DNA from: Polyodon spathula
Lineage: Eukaryota; Chordata; Actinopteri; Acipenseriformes; Polyodontidae
Length of the DNA stretch: 64,000 nt
Direction: 5' to 3'
Assembly (NCBI RefSeq): GCF_017654505.1
Contig: NC_054534.1
Coordinates: forward strand, 24,165,689 to 24,229,688
Below are positions 1 to 11,959 of the stretch, piece by piece. Position numbers and translations under genes: made by a program. Position 1 is the stretch's first letter. Every line of letters begins with the position of its first letter. The notes under the pieces are model-generated. The model was not told the DNA's origin, did no database searches, and saw only the letters and a list, made by a program, of their open reading frames with translations.

Positions 1-149
1 CCTGACGTCGCAACACCATTCCTGTCACAAGGACTATGTTTATAGAACGTTCATTTTAGAGTGTTTACGAAGGAGACATGTTAAAAAAAGGAAAACCAAA
101 CAATTCATTTAATCAATACAAATTATAGATAATCATGCTGTAACATTGA

Positions 150-278
150 AGTATATAAGCAATAAGACCCTCCACATATACAACTGTTTGGTTGTAATAG
201 CACCTTTGAGTTCGTCTCGGGCCCCATTACCCAAACGGTTGTGTAATGCCCTCTGTGTCGGGCCTTATTGCTTATTTA
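150..278. mobile_element. Small palindromic MITE-like repeat
   Basis: Ends are inverted copies of AAGCAATAAGRCCC (left near 157-172, right 252-272 reading GGGCCTTATTGCTTA). The centre contains CCCCATTACCCAAA, shared with the repeat at 1240-1580, so both belong to one family. No coding capacity. Confidence 0.55.
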
Positions 279-383
279 TTAAATAAATAAAATATTGTAC
301 AAATATTTGTATAATTTTGAAAGCTGCATTAGTTAAATGTCACTTTCGTTAGTGCCTTATGCAGAACTCCCACCACTCTGCAC

Positions 384-864
384 CTTAAAGAGTAAGTAGC
401 AGGGTTTTGAAAAATATAACGTTATGTGCCCCTACATGTTGCTACAACCGTTTAAATAACAAACCTGTCATTTTTCTTTTCATTGTTAGCATCCTGACAA
501 CTTTTTACATTTATATAACTTTAAAGTCTGTTTCAAAGCTCTTTTTAAAATGGCCGCTTTAGCGCACTGGTGTTTGAGATCTGTCTTATAAATCATTGTA
601 GGAAGAGCGATAAAAAAAACTTCTGTACCGTACCACATCATGGATTGTTATTACTAGTTACCTGTTTGACAATGTGGGCAATAATCCTCACAGTATCAGA
701 GTACTAGAGCGGCCATTTTGAAAAGGGCATTGAAACAGACTTGTCAGATGTTAACAATGAAAAGTAAATGACAGGTTTGTTTTTTAAACAGTTGTAGCAA
801 CATGTGGGGATGTGTAACACTATATTTTTTGAAACCCCACTACTTATTCTTTAAAGTGTGTGTT
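384..864. mobile_element. Foldback element with arms of about 170 bp
   Basis: Left arm about 384-565 and right arm about 700-864 are imperfect inverted copies. Examples: TTAAAGAGTAAGTAG against the reverse complement of CTACTTATTCTTTAA, and AAAATGGCCGC at 547-557 against GCGGCCATTTT at 710-720. The 135-bp centre is non-coding. This is a MITE or foldback transposon of unknown superfamily. Confidence 0.65.
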
Positions 865-1239
865 AACCTGAGACAGAAATGGTGTTTAAAAACCAAAACA
901 ACAACAACAAAGTCATGCATACAAACACAAAGTGGTTTTGTAAGTTGGTGAAAAAATCTTCTTTCAGCTTTTTAATGGTAATTATATTAATCCCTTGCTT
1001 TCTTGTTGTTTTATTGAACATTGTTAAACTGGGTAATTTGTTTTACAAAAAGTTAAACTAAATTCCCAAACACATCCTCTTTTATCTACAGCTGAATCCA
1101 TTCTGTCCTCTTAAAAGCTGGATTTGCTATTTTAGACCTATAATAAAATCTGCATTTATCAGTTTCCAACTGTTGCGTTCAGTTGGCACCAGTGTGTGTA
1201 AATCACACATGGCAGAAGTCCATGAATAATAGAGGGTAT

Positions 1240-1580
1240 ACGTAAGCAATAATACCCAACACACAGAGCATTACCAGGAATTATTACATCCAATGTTACT
1301 GCACAATGAATTCACTTTATTTTATTTTAACTGCATTTCATTACAAATAAAACTGGTGGGGTGATATTGTTAGATTATAGGTATCTCTGGCCCCATTACC
1401 CAAATGGTCCATAATACCTGGTAATGACCTCTATGTCGGGTCATAGCTTATTTAAGCTTCAACGGAAAGATTCTCTGCACTCTGATTGGCTGAGCTGGAG
1501 AGATATAATCCCTAGTATATGCCCTTAGACTATTTGTAACTGCATCAGAAACTGTGTTGGGTTTTATTGCTTGCATATTC
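1240..1580. mobile_element. MITE-like repeat related to that at 150-278
   Basis: The left arm (TAAGCAATAATACCCAACAC at 1243-1262, then GAGCATTACCAGG) has inverted partners at 1415-1450 (CCTGGTAATGACCTC) and at 1553-1576 (GTGTTGGGTTTTATTGCTT). The region CCCCATTACCCAAA near 1391 is shared with the first element. Two right-arm partners suggest nesting or an internal duplication. The stretch 865-1239 shows no gene. Confidence 0.5.
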
Positions 1581-2090
1581 CACTCAAAGCACCATCTGCA
1601 AGCGGTCTTTAAGGACAGGTAGTCGTTATACTGTGGCTCCCTGTGGAATCTGCATAATTATCGCATACTGCACTGATTCATATTGACATTTTTAACACTT
1701 GCTAAATACTTAATGAGCCAATAACAGCAACAGCTGACGCTAGGCCAAATGTAAGGTGGTGTAATGTGGGTAAACAGAGAGTTATGTCTCTGTGAGAGCA
1801 TTGCAGTTTTTCATCCTTACTGTGGTGTCAGTCCTAACTCAAATGAGTAAAGCTAGGACATCCCCGCAGAAACTATACTGACTTTAGGGCCCCTAACCTG
1901 CGAGGTTGGTTTCATTGTATAATTATTCCTGTATTTTTTTTGTAATTTTCATTATCAGGCAATGGAATCTCCTTAACCTGTTGGGGTGATGTGTGTGTGT
2001 GTTATTATAAACACTAAGTAAAAGGGATTTTATTAGTTAGTAGGATGTATTGTGCCTCTAGTAGGGCAGGGCAGAAAAGCCCTCTACATC

Positions 2091-2296
2091 AGAAGTGGCC
2101 AATCCGGGTCCTGGAGAGCCTCAGGTTGTCCTGGTTTTTGTTTTACCCCAGCCTCTTAATGATGTAATTGACAGTGATTGGGTAATTGGTCAGAATTGCT
2201 GTTTGTTCCAGGTATTTAGTGATTGATGATTTAGAGCTACCTACAAAACCTACAGGATTGAGGCTCTCCAGGAACATGGGTTGGCCACTCCTGCTC
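2091..2296. mobile_element. Short inverted-repeat element with AGTGGCCAA ends
   Basis: Left end AGTGGCCAATCCGGGTCCTGG and right end GAGGCTCTCCAGGAACATGGGTTGGCCACT are inverted copies. A related element lies at 61649-61830. No coding capacity; it looks like a dispersed MITE family. From 2297 to 2680 nothing else is recognised. Confidence 0.55.
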
Positions 2297-2682
2297 TATA
2301 TAATAAAAGGGGGCAGGACAAAACCTTGCTCATTTTAAATGTATTGTGCTTCTTATTATTTTAAAGGGATTATTATTATTTGTATTTTGTTTATTTTAGC
2401 ACAGGAGAAATGTATTATATGATTTAAATGTATTTTTGTGTTTGATTTAAAATCAGATTTTTTTGTTTTTGTTTGGCAGCAGGGATGGGGAAGCCCCATC
2501 CCACAAAGCTCGTGTGGAATGTGACCATTTCCTAAATGGATTAATTTAGTGTAAATTCGGAGATGGTCACAAGTATAAAACAGAGATGCCAAGGTTTGGC
2601 TTTCCTTAAGAGTGAGATTTACAGCCCTGAAGAATAAGATTCAAGGTCAGAGAGTGAGACTTTCCAGGTGTGCTGTTTGGTC

Positions 2683-2957
2683 ATTGCTTAAGACAGGGAC
2701 TCTCATCTTTGGTCCTTGGCAACATCCAATAGTCCAGGTTTTTAATCCAACCAGCACTTAATAGTTTGTTTTAAAATGTACACTGCTTAATATTGCATAT
2801 GAAACACTTACATGTTCAATTCATACTAAAGCCTAGGGCATGTGAGAATTCTATATGCAATGCAAACCAGTGGATTTTAATAAAAACAATTATTTGCTGG
2901 TTGGAACAAAACCTGAATGAATGGAGATCCCTGAGGACCAGAGTTAATAACCTATAT
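2683..2957. mobile_element. Diverged inverted-repeat element
   Basis: Left end (CTTTGGTCC followed by AGGTTTTTAATCCAACCAGCA) is mirrored by the right end (TGCTGGTTGGAACAAAACCT, then GAGGACCAGAG). The centre is AT-rich and non-coding. Probably an old MITE. Confidence 0.45.
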
Positions 2958-3579
2958 AAACCTAACAAAAAAATAGCTGTTTTATAAATACAACAATATT
3001 ATTATTTTGCATATCACCTTGTCATAGTGATCATCGTGTTGAAAAACACGTGGTTTATATATTATTGTTCATATTACCCGTTGACTTTTGATCAAGTCCT
3101 GCTTTTTCTGGGCGAACTCATACTCTTTTTGACAAGTCCATTGTTCAGAGACACAAAACAAAAACCTGCTTAGCCTCCTCTCTCTTCTTGTGCGTGTATA
3201 GAATGCCTGTAGTCTCCATGGTTACCACAGTACACAAGCTTGGAAAGCAGCTTTCCGTGCTCTAAATCCTGTGCCCAAGGCACCGGATGTAGCCTACTGT
3301 TGTCTCTTGCAGCCCCTGAGACAAAAAAAAATCTTAAATCTTTATATATTTACTCAAATGAACTATGGGTACCTTATACCTGCAAACCAGATTTGACAGT
3401 GACCTGAGTTACAAACATTAACATTTTATTCAACTTTGTTGTTAATCCCGGATTTAACTGACACTAGTGAAAATGCGTGAGATAATTTTAGGAATGTGTG
3501 TGAGCATGAGATAGCATGCTAATGCATGAGTCTCATGCCCAATGTGTAAGACTTGACATATCTGATAAAAGCCTGCAGC

Positions 3580-3840
3580 TTTTCTGGTTCAGGGTGAGTG
3601 TACAGAGGAGAGAACGAGAGCGAGCAGAGAACAGCAAAAGCAAAAATGAAACCGAAGTAAAAAGCAAGCAATTGCTACTCGTGCTGGGCAGACTTTTTTA
3701 TTGTTTAAATATTTATTTTATTTTTGTTTGGATAAAAACGGAGCCGCTTTGTGCTTTTCACCAGAGTACTTGCTTGTGTGTTCTCTGTCAGCTTTCGTGT
3801 CTGGTCTGGGGATGACATCATTCATTACCCTGTCACAGTG
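3580..3840 (+). mobile_element. Possible LTR fragment
   Basis: A purine-rich stretch precedes a T-rich section (3690-3735), a GATAAAAACGGAGCC segment and a TG-rich end (GTGTCTGGTCTGGGGATGAC). The organisation resembles the R-U5 part of a vertebrate LTR, but I see no clear ends or target duplication. Stretches 2958-3579 and 3841-4142 show no feature. Confidence 0.25.
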
Positions 3841-4142
3841 CCATAGAAATCATATACAATCTATAACAACAGCTCAATTGTCTTTATATAGACAGTCTTT
3901 TTACCCTGGAATTATCACGAGTGTCCTGAGCCAAATAGATATTTTCTAATATCTACTGACTACTCCTGTAAACTAACTGATGGTAACAGTAGACTAAGTG
4001 GAGGTTTAAATTCTGCTACACTTTCTGGATTATTATTTCGACAGCAGATCCTATGGATTATAAATGTATTATTATTAGTAGTAGTTGTAGTCATCGTAGT
4101 ACTGATATTCTATTTACTATTATTATTGAAAGTTTCCCTTGA

Positions 4143-5523
4143 TTACACTATGTAACACAATTTTTGTTCCTGGGTAGTAAGTATTATTTCCTAATTGCTT
4201 ATGCCTCAAAAGTATAGAAAATGGCTATTATTCCCCACAAACTTTGCTTTTGTGACCAGGACAGTGATATTTTGAAATTTACCTATTTCCAATGAGAAAA
4301 CAGACGAATTTGTGTCTTTTCGTTCACATAAAGTCAGAAAAAAACAACATATGAATCCAAATTAGTATGTATTTATACTAAAGTAACACAAAAATGACTA
4401 CAAAAGATTTAGAAGTGAGTAGTTTTTCAAGATTTACGATTATACTGTAAATCACTTTCACGAATCAGCTCCCAAATGTAGTCTCCCATCATGTTCTCGT
4501 TATACTGTCCTTGGTAGTGGCATTCAAAGTCCAGTATATCCTGGTGGAAGCGCTCGCCTTGCTCCTCCGAGTACGCTCCCATGTTCTCATTGAATTTATC
4601 AAGATGAGCATCAAGGATATGGACTTTGAGGGACATCCTACAGCCCATTGTGCCGTAGTTCTTCGCCAGAGTCTCAACCAGCTCCACATAGTTTTTGGCC
4701 TTGTGATTGCCCAGGAAGCCCCGAACCACTGCGACAAAGCTGTTCCAAGCCGCTTTCTCCTTACTAGTGAGCTTCTTGGGGAATTCATTGCACTCCAGGA
4801 TCTTCTTTATCTGTGGTCCGATGAAGACACCGGCAGAAGTAGCAGTTGCTTGAGTGGTCAGTGGGTTCCTGCCAAATTCCTGGGATAGCGAACTTCATGG
4901 CTCTCTTTTCCCCTCTGTACCATCCTACAAAAATACATTTATTTCACCCATGACTAATGTGTAAGAGATTCTCGCAACATTTTTCATATATGATATATTT
5001 TTTCAATAACACTGAAAATTGTAAAACATTTTAAAATTAAAATCTTTTACAATTTTAAAAATTTTAACAAATTTTATAACATAAAATTCCGAGCAACAAT
5101 TGTCCATCTTACCTTCCAGAGTTTTTTTGCAGTGCTTGCAGGTGAAATGAGGTTCACATAAAGTCAGAAAAAAACAACATATGCTTGCAGGTGAAATGAG
5201 GTGAAAAAAATGCAGATATGTATCCACTTAGGCAGCTGGAACTAAACTGAACTGGTGGGCTTAAGGCCCCTGTATTTATACTACTATTTATATTACTGGA
5301 AAGTTCTAGAAAGTTCTAGAAGTTACTCCAAGTTTACTCAGCACTGAATCTATCTGGAATGTTCTGGAAAATAGGTAAATTTCAAAATATCACTGTCCTG
5401 GTCACAAAAGCAAAGTCTGTGGGGAATAATAGCCATTTTCTATACTTTTGAGGCATAAGCAATTAGGAAATAACACTTACTACCCAGGAACCAAAAAAAA
5501 AAAAAATTTGTTACACAGTGTTA
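4143..5523 (-). mobile_element. CACTA-like DNA transposon, 1375 bp, with TTA target duplications
   Basis: Terminal inverted repeats are at 4146-4288 and 5369-5520. Left end is CACTATGTAACA; right end, read inward, is CACTGTGTAACA. The flanks are TTA (4143-4145) and TTA (5521-5523), a 3-bp duplication. CACTR termini with a 2-3 bp duplication are the hallmark of the EnSpm/CACTA superfamily. A 30-bp direct repeat (starts near 4323 and 5154) lies inside each TIR boundary. The interior holds a decayed minus-strand gene. Confidence 0.8.
4427..4910 (-). pseudogene. Decayed gene inside the CACTA-like element, family of unknown function
   Basis: The minus strand encodes a coherent but broken protein. 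A first segment (about 4800-4910) reads AMKFAIPGIWQEP then SNCYFCR. After a frame change the next segment (about 4830 down to 4427) runs through KLTSKEKAAWNSFVAVVRGFLGN? no single catalytic motif visible, then SLKVHILDAHLDKFNENMGA, GERFHQDI and MMGDYIWELIRE to a stop. Only the part from 4729 to 4427 has its own ATG. I recall very similar repeated proteins annotated as uncharacterised in hydra and arthropod genomes, with no assigned function. Whether it is a transposase remnant or a captured gene cannot be decided here. Confidence 0.6.
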
Positions 5524-7717
5524 TCAATTTAGATATCTTGGGAGTCATTAAACATAAGGAAATACCTTATCTTATTCAAGTGGTTGTTTTTAATACAGGT
5601 TTGTCTGTGCTATCGGGGGGGGATGGGGGGGTACGACACCTCAGTAAAAACATCCCACTTAATTGAAAAGCAAAGAGGCTGATAGTGACGCTCAGACATT
5701 TTTCATGAATATGATAGTGGATTATTTTCTATCAAACAAAGGCATATAAAACAGAAGGCAAGGTAGTGGATCACATAAATAGCCCTGGCACATGCAAAAG
5801 ACACAATCTATGACTTTATATTATTGATTACCTAACCCAGGCTTAGGGAAGGTTGTTAAGGAGGACTATACTGGTGTGTTTAACTGCAACAAACAAGAGG
5901 AAGATTGCAGCGAGGGATGTCATCTGCAATTCTAAGTTATTATTTTTGATACTGGAACATTTTTTTCCTTAATGATCTAAGCAGTGAGATGTAACATGTA
6001 TAATAAGCTTAATTTTTGCATGGACCCTCTGGACCACATGGCTTCAGGATTACAGTACATTGTGAAACAGAAGTAATAGGCTTTACAAAGTTTCAGTTAT
6101 ATTCTCAGTTGTGGCCAGGGGGGTCAGTATTCCAGGATTTGGCAAAAATATGAACACTTCAACTGCAACCATAGCTGATGAGGTTGTAAAACAACACAAA
6201 CAGACGGGATATTTTGCTTATAGCAAGTAGAAGCAATAATGGCAGCAGTGGCATACAAAATCACTTGCTATCAAATTGACTTGCATTTGACTTGCAAAAA
6301 AAGTCTGCTTGTTTGACAGACATTTTGAAACCCAGATTCTGTGCTGCTGTTGCTGTCTTTCAGACTCTGCTCCTGCTGGATTTGATAAACGAAAGTAGTC
6401 TTTTTTAAGATAATGATAAAGCTGGATTTTATAAAGTAGAGTAGCCTTTTTTAAGATAATATCGGTTCCATGAGGGCTAAGTCTGTTGGTAAAAAATTTT
6501 AACTTGTGAATAACTCATGGTTAACACAGATTAAAGGTTTCATAATTTCAATTTTGTAAATGAGTTGGTTGAACAGTCTTGTCTGTTGACAAAACAAAGT
6601 CAAACCATACTGCATTCAGAATTGGTTCCTCCCTCCAGCAATTCTGACCACACTCTTCTTTATTGTGCTGTAAATCTGAATGGCCTAACAGAAACAAACC
6701 CGCCTTTACTTTTCTCTATAAGAGAGCCCAGGTGCCCAGAAGAAATTGTATGTGAGTTTTATGCAATAGTATACAAAGAAAGCATGTGTCAAGTAACTTC
6801 AAAAATCACCCAATGTCACTTAAATATGAATAAGGTATGCTTAGTTTCATTCAATATGTTTAGTTCTGTCTACCAAAAGACTGTAAGAATGTATGTTATA
6901 CAACAATGATTTAAATAATTAATATGAAAAGTTTTATGAATATCGTAAATTGATGTCGTTTTGAACATGTTGTGCACTACGTTAAAGCAAGTCCAAAGTC
7001 CAGTTTTAAGTGAGGAATATATTAGAAGATACTACTGATTTAACTGCTTCTTCCTGCAACTGTTTTTTTCTTGCTAACATAATACCATTAATGTTTATAC
7101 TTGCTCCAAAATAGGGGTGTCTGCTCTTAAGATCAGGTTGAAATCTTACTTTGCTAATGCACTTTTCTCCTGCCGTTCCCGTTCCTTCCTTTGGCGTTTT
7201 TTGTGTTTCCTTATTTGGCCCTCCCAGATGCCCTGTATGATTGACAGGTCGTATACCACTATTGCTGGGCCCATGCTTACATTCAACACAAGCTTGTCTG
7301 TAAAACAGTTACAATGCACAGAAAAAAAGACAACAAAATTATTCCAAGCTTGCATTTTAATGACCTACTCAGAAGTTTTAGACAAGATCTTCCAGTTAGA
7401 TTTTATTTCATTAGCTTCACAGGTGTTTCACACTACCTTCAAAATTTGAGACATTAAAATCAAGGTAATTATTATAAAATAAATAAAGAATATACAGTAT
7501 GTCCACATAACACAACATTATCCATACCATATCAGTACCTACTCATTTTCACTTTCAAGTAGCACCAATCACTGTCAACATTCAGTATTATTTTGTCACA
7601 TGATAATATTAAGATAAAACACTTTATCACCTAAAAATGGCTGTTATACTGTTCCATATACCCCATCTTTATGCACCATAACTCATGCCACATAATATGT
7701 CCTAAATAACTGATTCA

Positions 7718-7719
<2 letters not shown>
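5524..7719. other. No gene recognised
   Basis: AT-rich sequence. Open frames near 6565-6909 and 7117-7449 lack splice context, domains or a partner frame and are judged chance. Short diverged repeats may be present. Confidence 0.5.

Positions 7720-7792
<73 letters not shown>
7719..7792. repeat. (AAT)n microsatellite
   Basis: An uninterrupted run of about 24 AAT/TAA units. Confidence 0.97.
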
Positions 7793-7793
<1 letters not shown>

Positions 7794-8640
7794 GTATAAC
7801 ATTGAAAATATTAGCCAGACTCCCACCCTAACCAACTGTACATTGTTGACAAAGTAATGCTTCTTTTAAACTATATTATTGCAAATCCACAATAACGATT
7901 AAACAAAAGGAAGCCGCTAAACAGCGCTACTTACCAACTGTTTATAATGCGAGGCTACACATACGGTTGACACAAAGTTGTTTACAGCAGCACATATCAT
8001 GTTTAACCTGGTGGGTCAGGGTCGTTCATATTCCCAATGTGACTAGCCTCTTGAGTGAGTTAATGTTCTATTCTTGGAAACTGATAATATGATTCCTGTC
8101 GTAGTAGTCACCAAACCATGTGGGTGAACACAGTATAGCCTCTAATAGGCAGTAAAAACATCCTGCCTGTGTGTGATGAAATGAATCAATAAACCAATCA
8201 ATCAGTCAGTAGATAATCAGACATCCATACTGTGTGACCTGAGATCTACTGTAATACTTATAGAAAAAAGATTGACAACGATTTTGACGGCATATCTATT
8301 TTTTTTTTTAAGGTTGCAGATTTGAGGGTTTTACTGATTTCTGAACTGCTGCCTGGGTTCTGTCTAGAATTAAATCTTACAGGCATTTCACGCCAATAAA
8401 TCTCACTGGCATTTCACGCCATGTCTTTTTTGAACTTCACTTGATTCCTTTTAAATTTTAGATTATTTAAAAAATTCTGTTGTTGGCATATTAGGCTGTG
8501 TATGACCTTGCTCTTTTTACACTCTATTCCTTAAGACATTTAGGAGAAAATAAGAAAATAGCCTCTAAAATGAATTGTGAAAAAATAAATGCTAATGGTT
8601 TTCTTTTACTTGATTAAGTTAAGCCATTTTACATATACAA
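7793..8640. other. No gene recognised
   Basis: AT-rich sequence with scattered direct repeats such as GGCATTTCACGCCA (near 8382 and 8408). No coding signal. Confidence 0.5.
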
Positions 8641-8654
8641 GTTAAAACGTTACT

Positions 8655-10250
8655 TACTGAACCCTGGTTCCCTTTCAATTTGAAGACGACCACCAAAACA
8701 TTACTTATGGGATATGGCTCCTATTGGCAGGTATTCACTGAGCTCTTTATATCAGAGCTGACGATAGGCCCCTTCCTGGGGTGATGTCCTCAGTCCCGCC
8801 TACCAAGAGAGTAAACAGTCAGATCAGGAAAGCCATGTTCCCTTTTTGCATGTCACCTGTGAGGGTGACCGGTGCAACTTTTCTAGTTGGTGGTCGTCTT
8901 CTCTTTCAGGGAACCAGGGTTATTGTAAGTAACCTAGCATTCCCTTTCAATTTGAAGACGACCACCAAAACATTACTTATGGGAAAGTATACCAGAGACG
9001 TCGCGAGGGAAAAGGAACGACAGCATATGAGGGACGCATCAGAACCGCAGAACCCAAGGTTAATGGTGCAAGCATGCAACCTTATGATCCTCATGCCTAA
9101 TGAAGGCAAAGAAGGATCTATCATGTTAAGGCAATAGAACCAGGAGAAAGTATGTGCCGTAGCCCAGCTAGCCTTGTACCACGTGCACTGAGGTACCAAA
9201 GCACCGAGGGCACCGCATGCACCAGGCTATGCATGCACCTGGGTACTAAGTACCGCATGCACCAAGAGCACCTTGCTCACTGTGTACACCGAGCACTGTG
9301 CACCTATTACCTTATGACGCTTAGTGCACCAAGTGTATGGTTACCGTGTGCACCAAATACTGTTTGCACCTAGTGCACCAAGTTCCGTTCACACCAATTA
9401 CTGTGTGTACCATGTGCACCGAGCGCCGTGTGCACCGTGCACCGAGTACTGCGTGTACCGGGTGTACCAAGCACAGAGGGCTCTGTGCACACTGAGGTAT
9501 AAACACTGTGCGTACCGAGCACTGCATACATCGGGCACCATGCACACCATGTGCACTGAGTACCAGGTGTACTGAGCACCGAGGGCGCTATGAGATACTA
9601 AATGCCATGCGCACCGGGCACTGTGTGCCCTGAGGCACCAAAATACCAAGGGCTGAGTATGCAACGAGGTACCGAAGCACAGGGGGGCATCTAAAGCAGC
9701 GGTGCCTGCCCTGACTCCATGTAGTCACACACCTGGTCAGCGCATAACATAAACCAGGGAGACACACAGGCTAAAGCTGCGGTGGATGAATTGAAAAACA
9801 ACAGGGGGAGAACACACTTTTTTTCTTTTTTCTTTTTTTTGAAGGCCCAACACACCTAGGTAGGCGGGCCAAGGCAGCCGACGAGGTCTGCTCTACAGTG
9901 GGGTAGGTAAAAACTGCACTGCATCTAATCCACAGCACAGTGCAGGCAAACAGGGTTGTGTGATCGGGTCACGCAACAACAACAATACTTTTTTTTTTAT
10001 TTATATTTTGCACTACTGCATACACGGCAGTCAGCGGAATTACTCAACAGCTGGGATACAGCAAAGCTTAGCCCTGCTGGAGGAATTGCATTCTCCCCAA
10101 GAGTGTAGGCTAGAAAACTGAAACACACACACACTCCTTTAAATCAATACTGCACAGGCAGTCGCTCACATACGACAGTAAGAAAAGGCAGACTGCAACA
10201 CAAGTGTGGCAGGCTCCTGAACAAAGGAGAAAAAAGAGACTTTGATTTTG
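8655..10250. mobile_element. DIRS-like retroelement terminal region
   Basis: The segment opens with inverted arms, 8661-8700 (ACCCTGGTTCCC... TGAAGACGACCACC) and 8887-8925 (GGTGGTCGTCTT...GGGAACCAGGGT). A second direct copy of the left arm lies at 8936-8985. The part 8661-9180 is collinear with 15846-16330, next to which a DIRS-type RT and recombinase remnant lies, including the shared ATGCCTAATGAAGGCAAA. From 9150 to 9690 a degenerate short tandem repeat follows. No RT or recombinase could be read here. Assignment rests on the homology to the second copy. Confidence 0.6.
9150..9690. repeat. Degenerate GC-rich tandem repeat of a GCACCGAGTACC-like motif
   Basis: About 540 bp of variable units built from GTGCACC, GAGTACC, GAGCACC and GGGCACC. 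Open frames cross it on both strands because of the repeat, not because of coding. Composition is much more GC-rich than the neighbours. Confidence 0.75.
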
Positions 10251-10945
10251 AGTTTAATTTAGGTTTATTGTCTACACTGGGCTACTTTACATTATTGTTG
10301 ATAAAGTTTGTTAATTGAATGACTATTCTGATATTTCAAGTATTTCTACCCATACTGCCTGGTATTGTTTAGTATTTGTCATAGCTTTCCTCCCTTTCAG
10401 TCAAGCTAAAGCAACACAGACAGACGTCCCTTGTCCCTCAAGCATTGGGTTTAATGTACTGGCATCAAATGATATTTAAAATCAACAACATTAGTAATTG
10501 CTGGGACCAGTATGACTTTCAGTTTGCATGACCTCAGCATTTAAAGGTTACAACACTAAATGTCAGCTTGCCTGCTGGGAACAGCATATTACTCATGTTT
10601 TATTTTACTTTATATTATTACCAAACATGGCCGTGCTTTACAGTGGTTATTTACTGTGAATGAATTGCGTCATTTCACAGCTGTGTCCTACATCTTGTCT
10701 GTGTTGCCCTTCCTTTCATATTGTATCCAAGCCTTGAAGCTGCCTGGAATTCTTTCTGGTGTATTCTGTCCATTCAATGTCGGTATATAGGGTCACAAAG
10801 CAATGTCACTTTTAGGTAGCACAAACCTGCTTATGTTTGTAATCTAATATGGATTTTTCTTGTAAAATGTTATCATCATCGCTAGTAGTACTAGTATGTT
10901 TAGTAGAAGTAGAAGTTACTGTAGAACTTAATTTAATGGTTGTTA
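10251..10945. other. No gene recognised
   Basis: AT-rich sequence; the small open frames here (for example 10560-10790) have no supporting signals. Confidence 0.45.
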
Positions 10946-11356
10946 TACAGTCGTGTGCAAATGTATTAGAACACCCCATTGCATCTGTTGTTTGGATTTG
11001 TTGTGCATATGCAATCCAACCACTGGAACTGAAAATCTTGGAAAATTGTAAAAACTAGTGATTGTCTAATTTAATTGATGACTAATAGGCCACACATGCA
11101 ATTCATTAAAAACAGTAAGAGAAAAGGAACAAATAGCCACAAATAACATAGATGAGATTTTTTAGAAGTTGTTTAAGATGTCTAATTAAAGCACAAAGTG
11201 GTGTAACATTTTCACACGACTGCCTATTGTTTCTATATCACTGATTACTGACTAAAAATTGAAATTCTCACACTGTGAGGTTTTCATGCATGTAAGTATA
11301 TAAAGGCTAGACATGACAAATCTTGAGGTGTTCGAACACATTTGCACACTACTGTA
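10946..11356. mobile_element. Tc1/mariner-type MITE, about 410 bp
   Basis: TA followed by CAGTCGTGTGCAAATGTATT at the left and AACACATTTGCACACTACTG then TA at the right form matching inverted ends. TA target and CAGT ends are typical of Tc1/mariner. The interior is non-coding, so it is non-autonomous. Confidence 0.75.
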
Positions 11357-11360
11357 CACT

Positions 11361-11959
11361 TGTGACCAAAATGACTGTAGTGGTGATGCCAAACCCGGAA
11401 GAACACAGAAACCAAAACACGTAATGGCGGTGAACCTGAGACGCTACGACGTTCAGCGTTTTATTAAATAATAAACCAACAAAAGATTTAAACAAAACAC
11501 ATAACTGAAAATAAAGGGCGCATTGGCCAAACAAACAGACAGACAAAACACAAAATGGACGTGGACGAACCCAACAAACAAGTACCGTGTTGGTTCAGCC
11601 AGCATGCTGTAGCAATTGCTATATTTTTAAATTAACTCCTCTCTCTCACCCATTCTCCACTTCCGAACACACAACCCCGAGTGAGTGAAAACATGCTGCT
11701 TTTATGCAGCTGTTCTGAGACTCGATTGTTAATCAATCATTCAATTGGAGTCTCAGTACAACTGCATGTGAATTAATGAAAGTGCAATTCCCCGTACTCA
11801 CATAGTATTACATTTTACCTGCACGTGAAGTGCTCGTAAACACTCGTGCTCGTAATCCATATTTATATCCTGTGTATCTGATACATAAACACCAACATTA
11901 ACACACTACATACAACATAAAACACTAATAAACATAAAGGGGCAGGACATTCTGCCACA
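11361..11959 (-). mobile_element. Solo LTR, about 600 bp, minus orientation
   Basis: On the minus strand the segment starts TGTGGCAGAATG and ends TGGTCACA, the TG...CA form of an LTR. A TATAAATA box-like site (near 11868-11878) lies upstream of an AATAAA (near 11461-11474) in the same direction, as U3 and R require. Flanks are ACACT and ATACT, a near-match to a 5-bp target duplication. No internal retroviral genes flank it, hence a solo LTR. Confidence 0.7.

Noticed and set aside
9152..9664. Overlapping frames through the GCACC repeat as proteins
   Set aside because: Open in several frames on both strands because of the repeat; no conserved motif.
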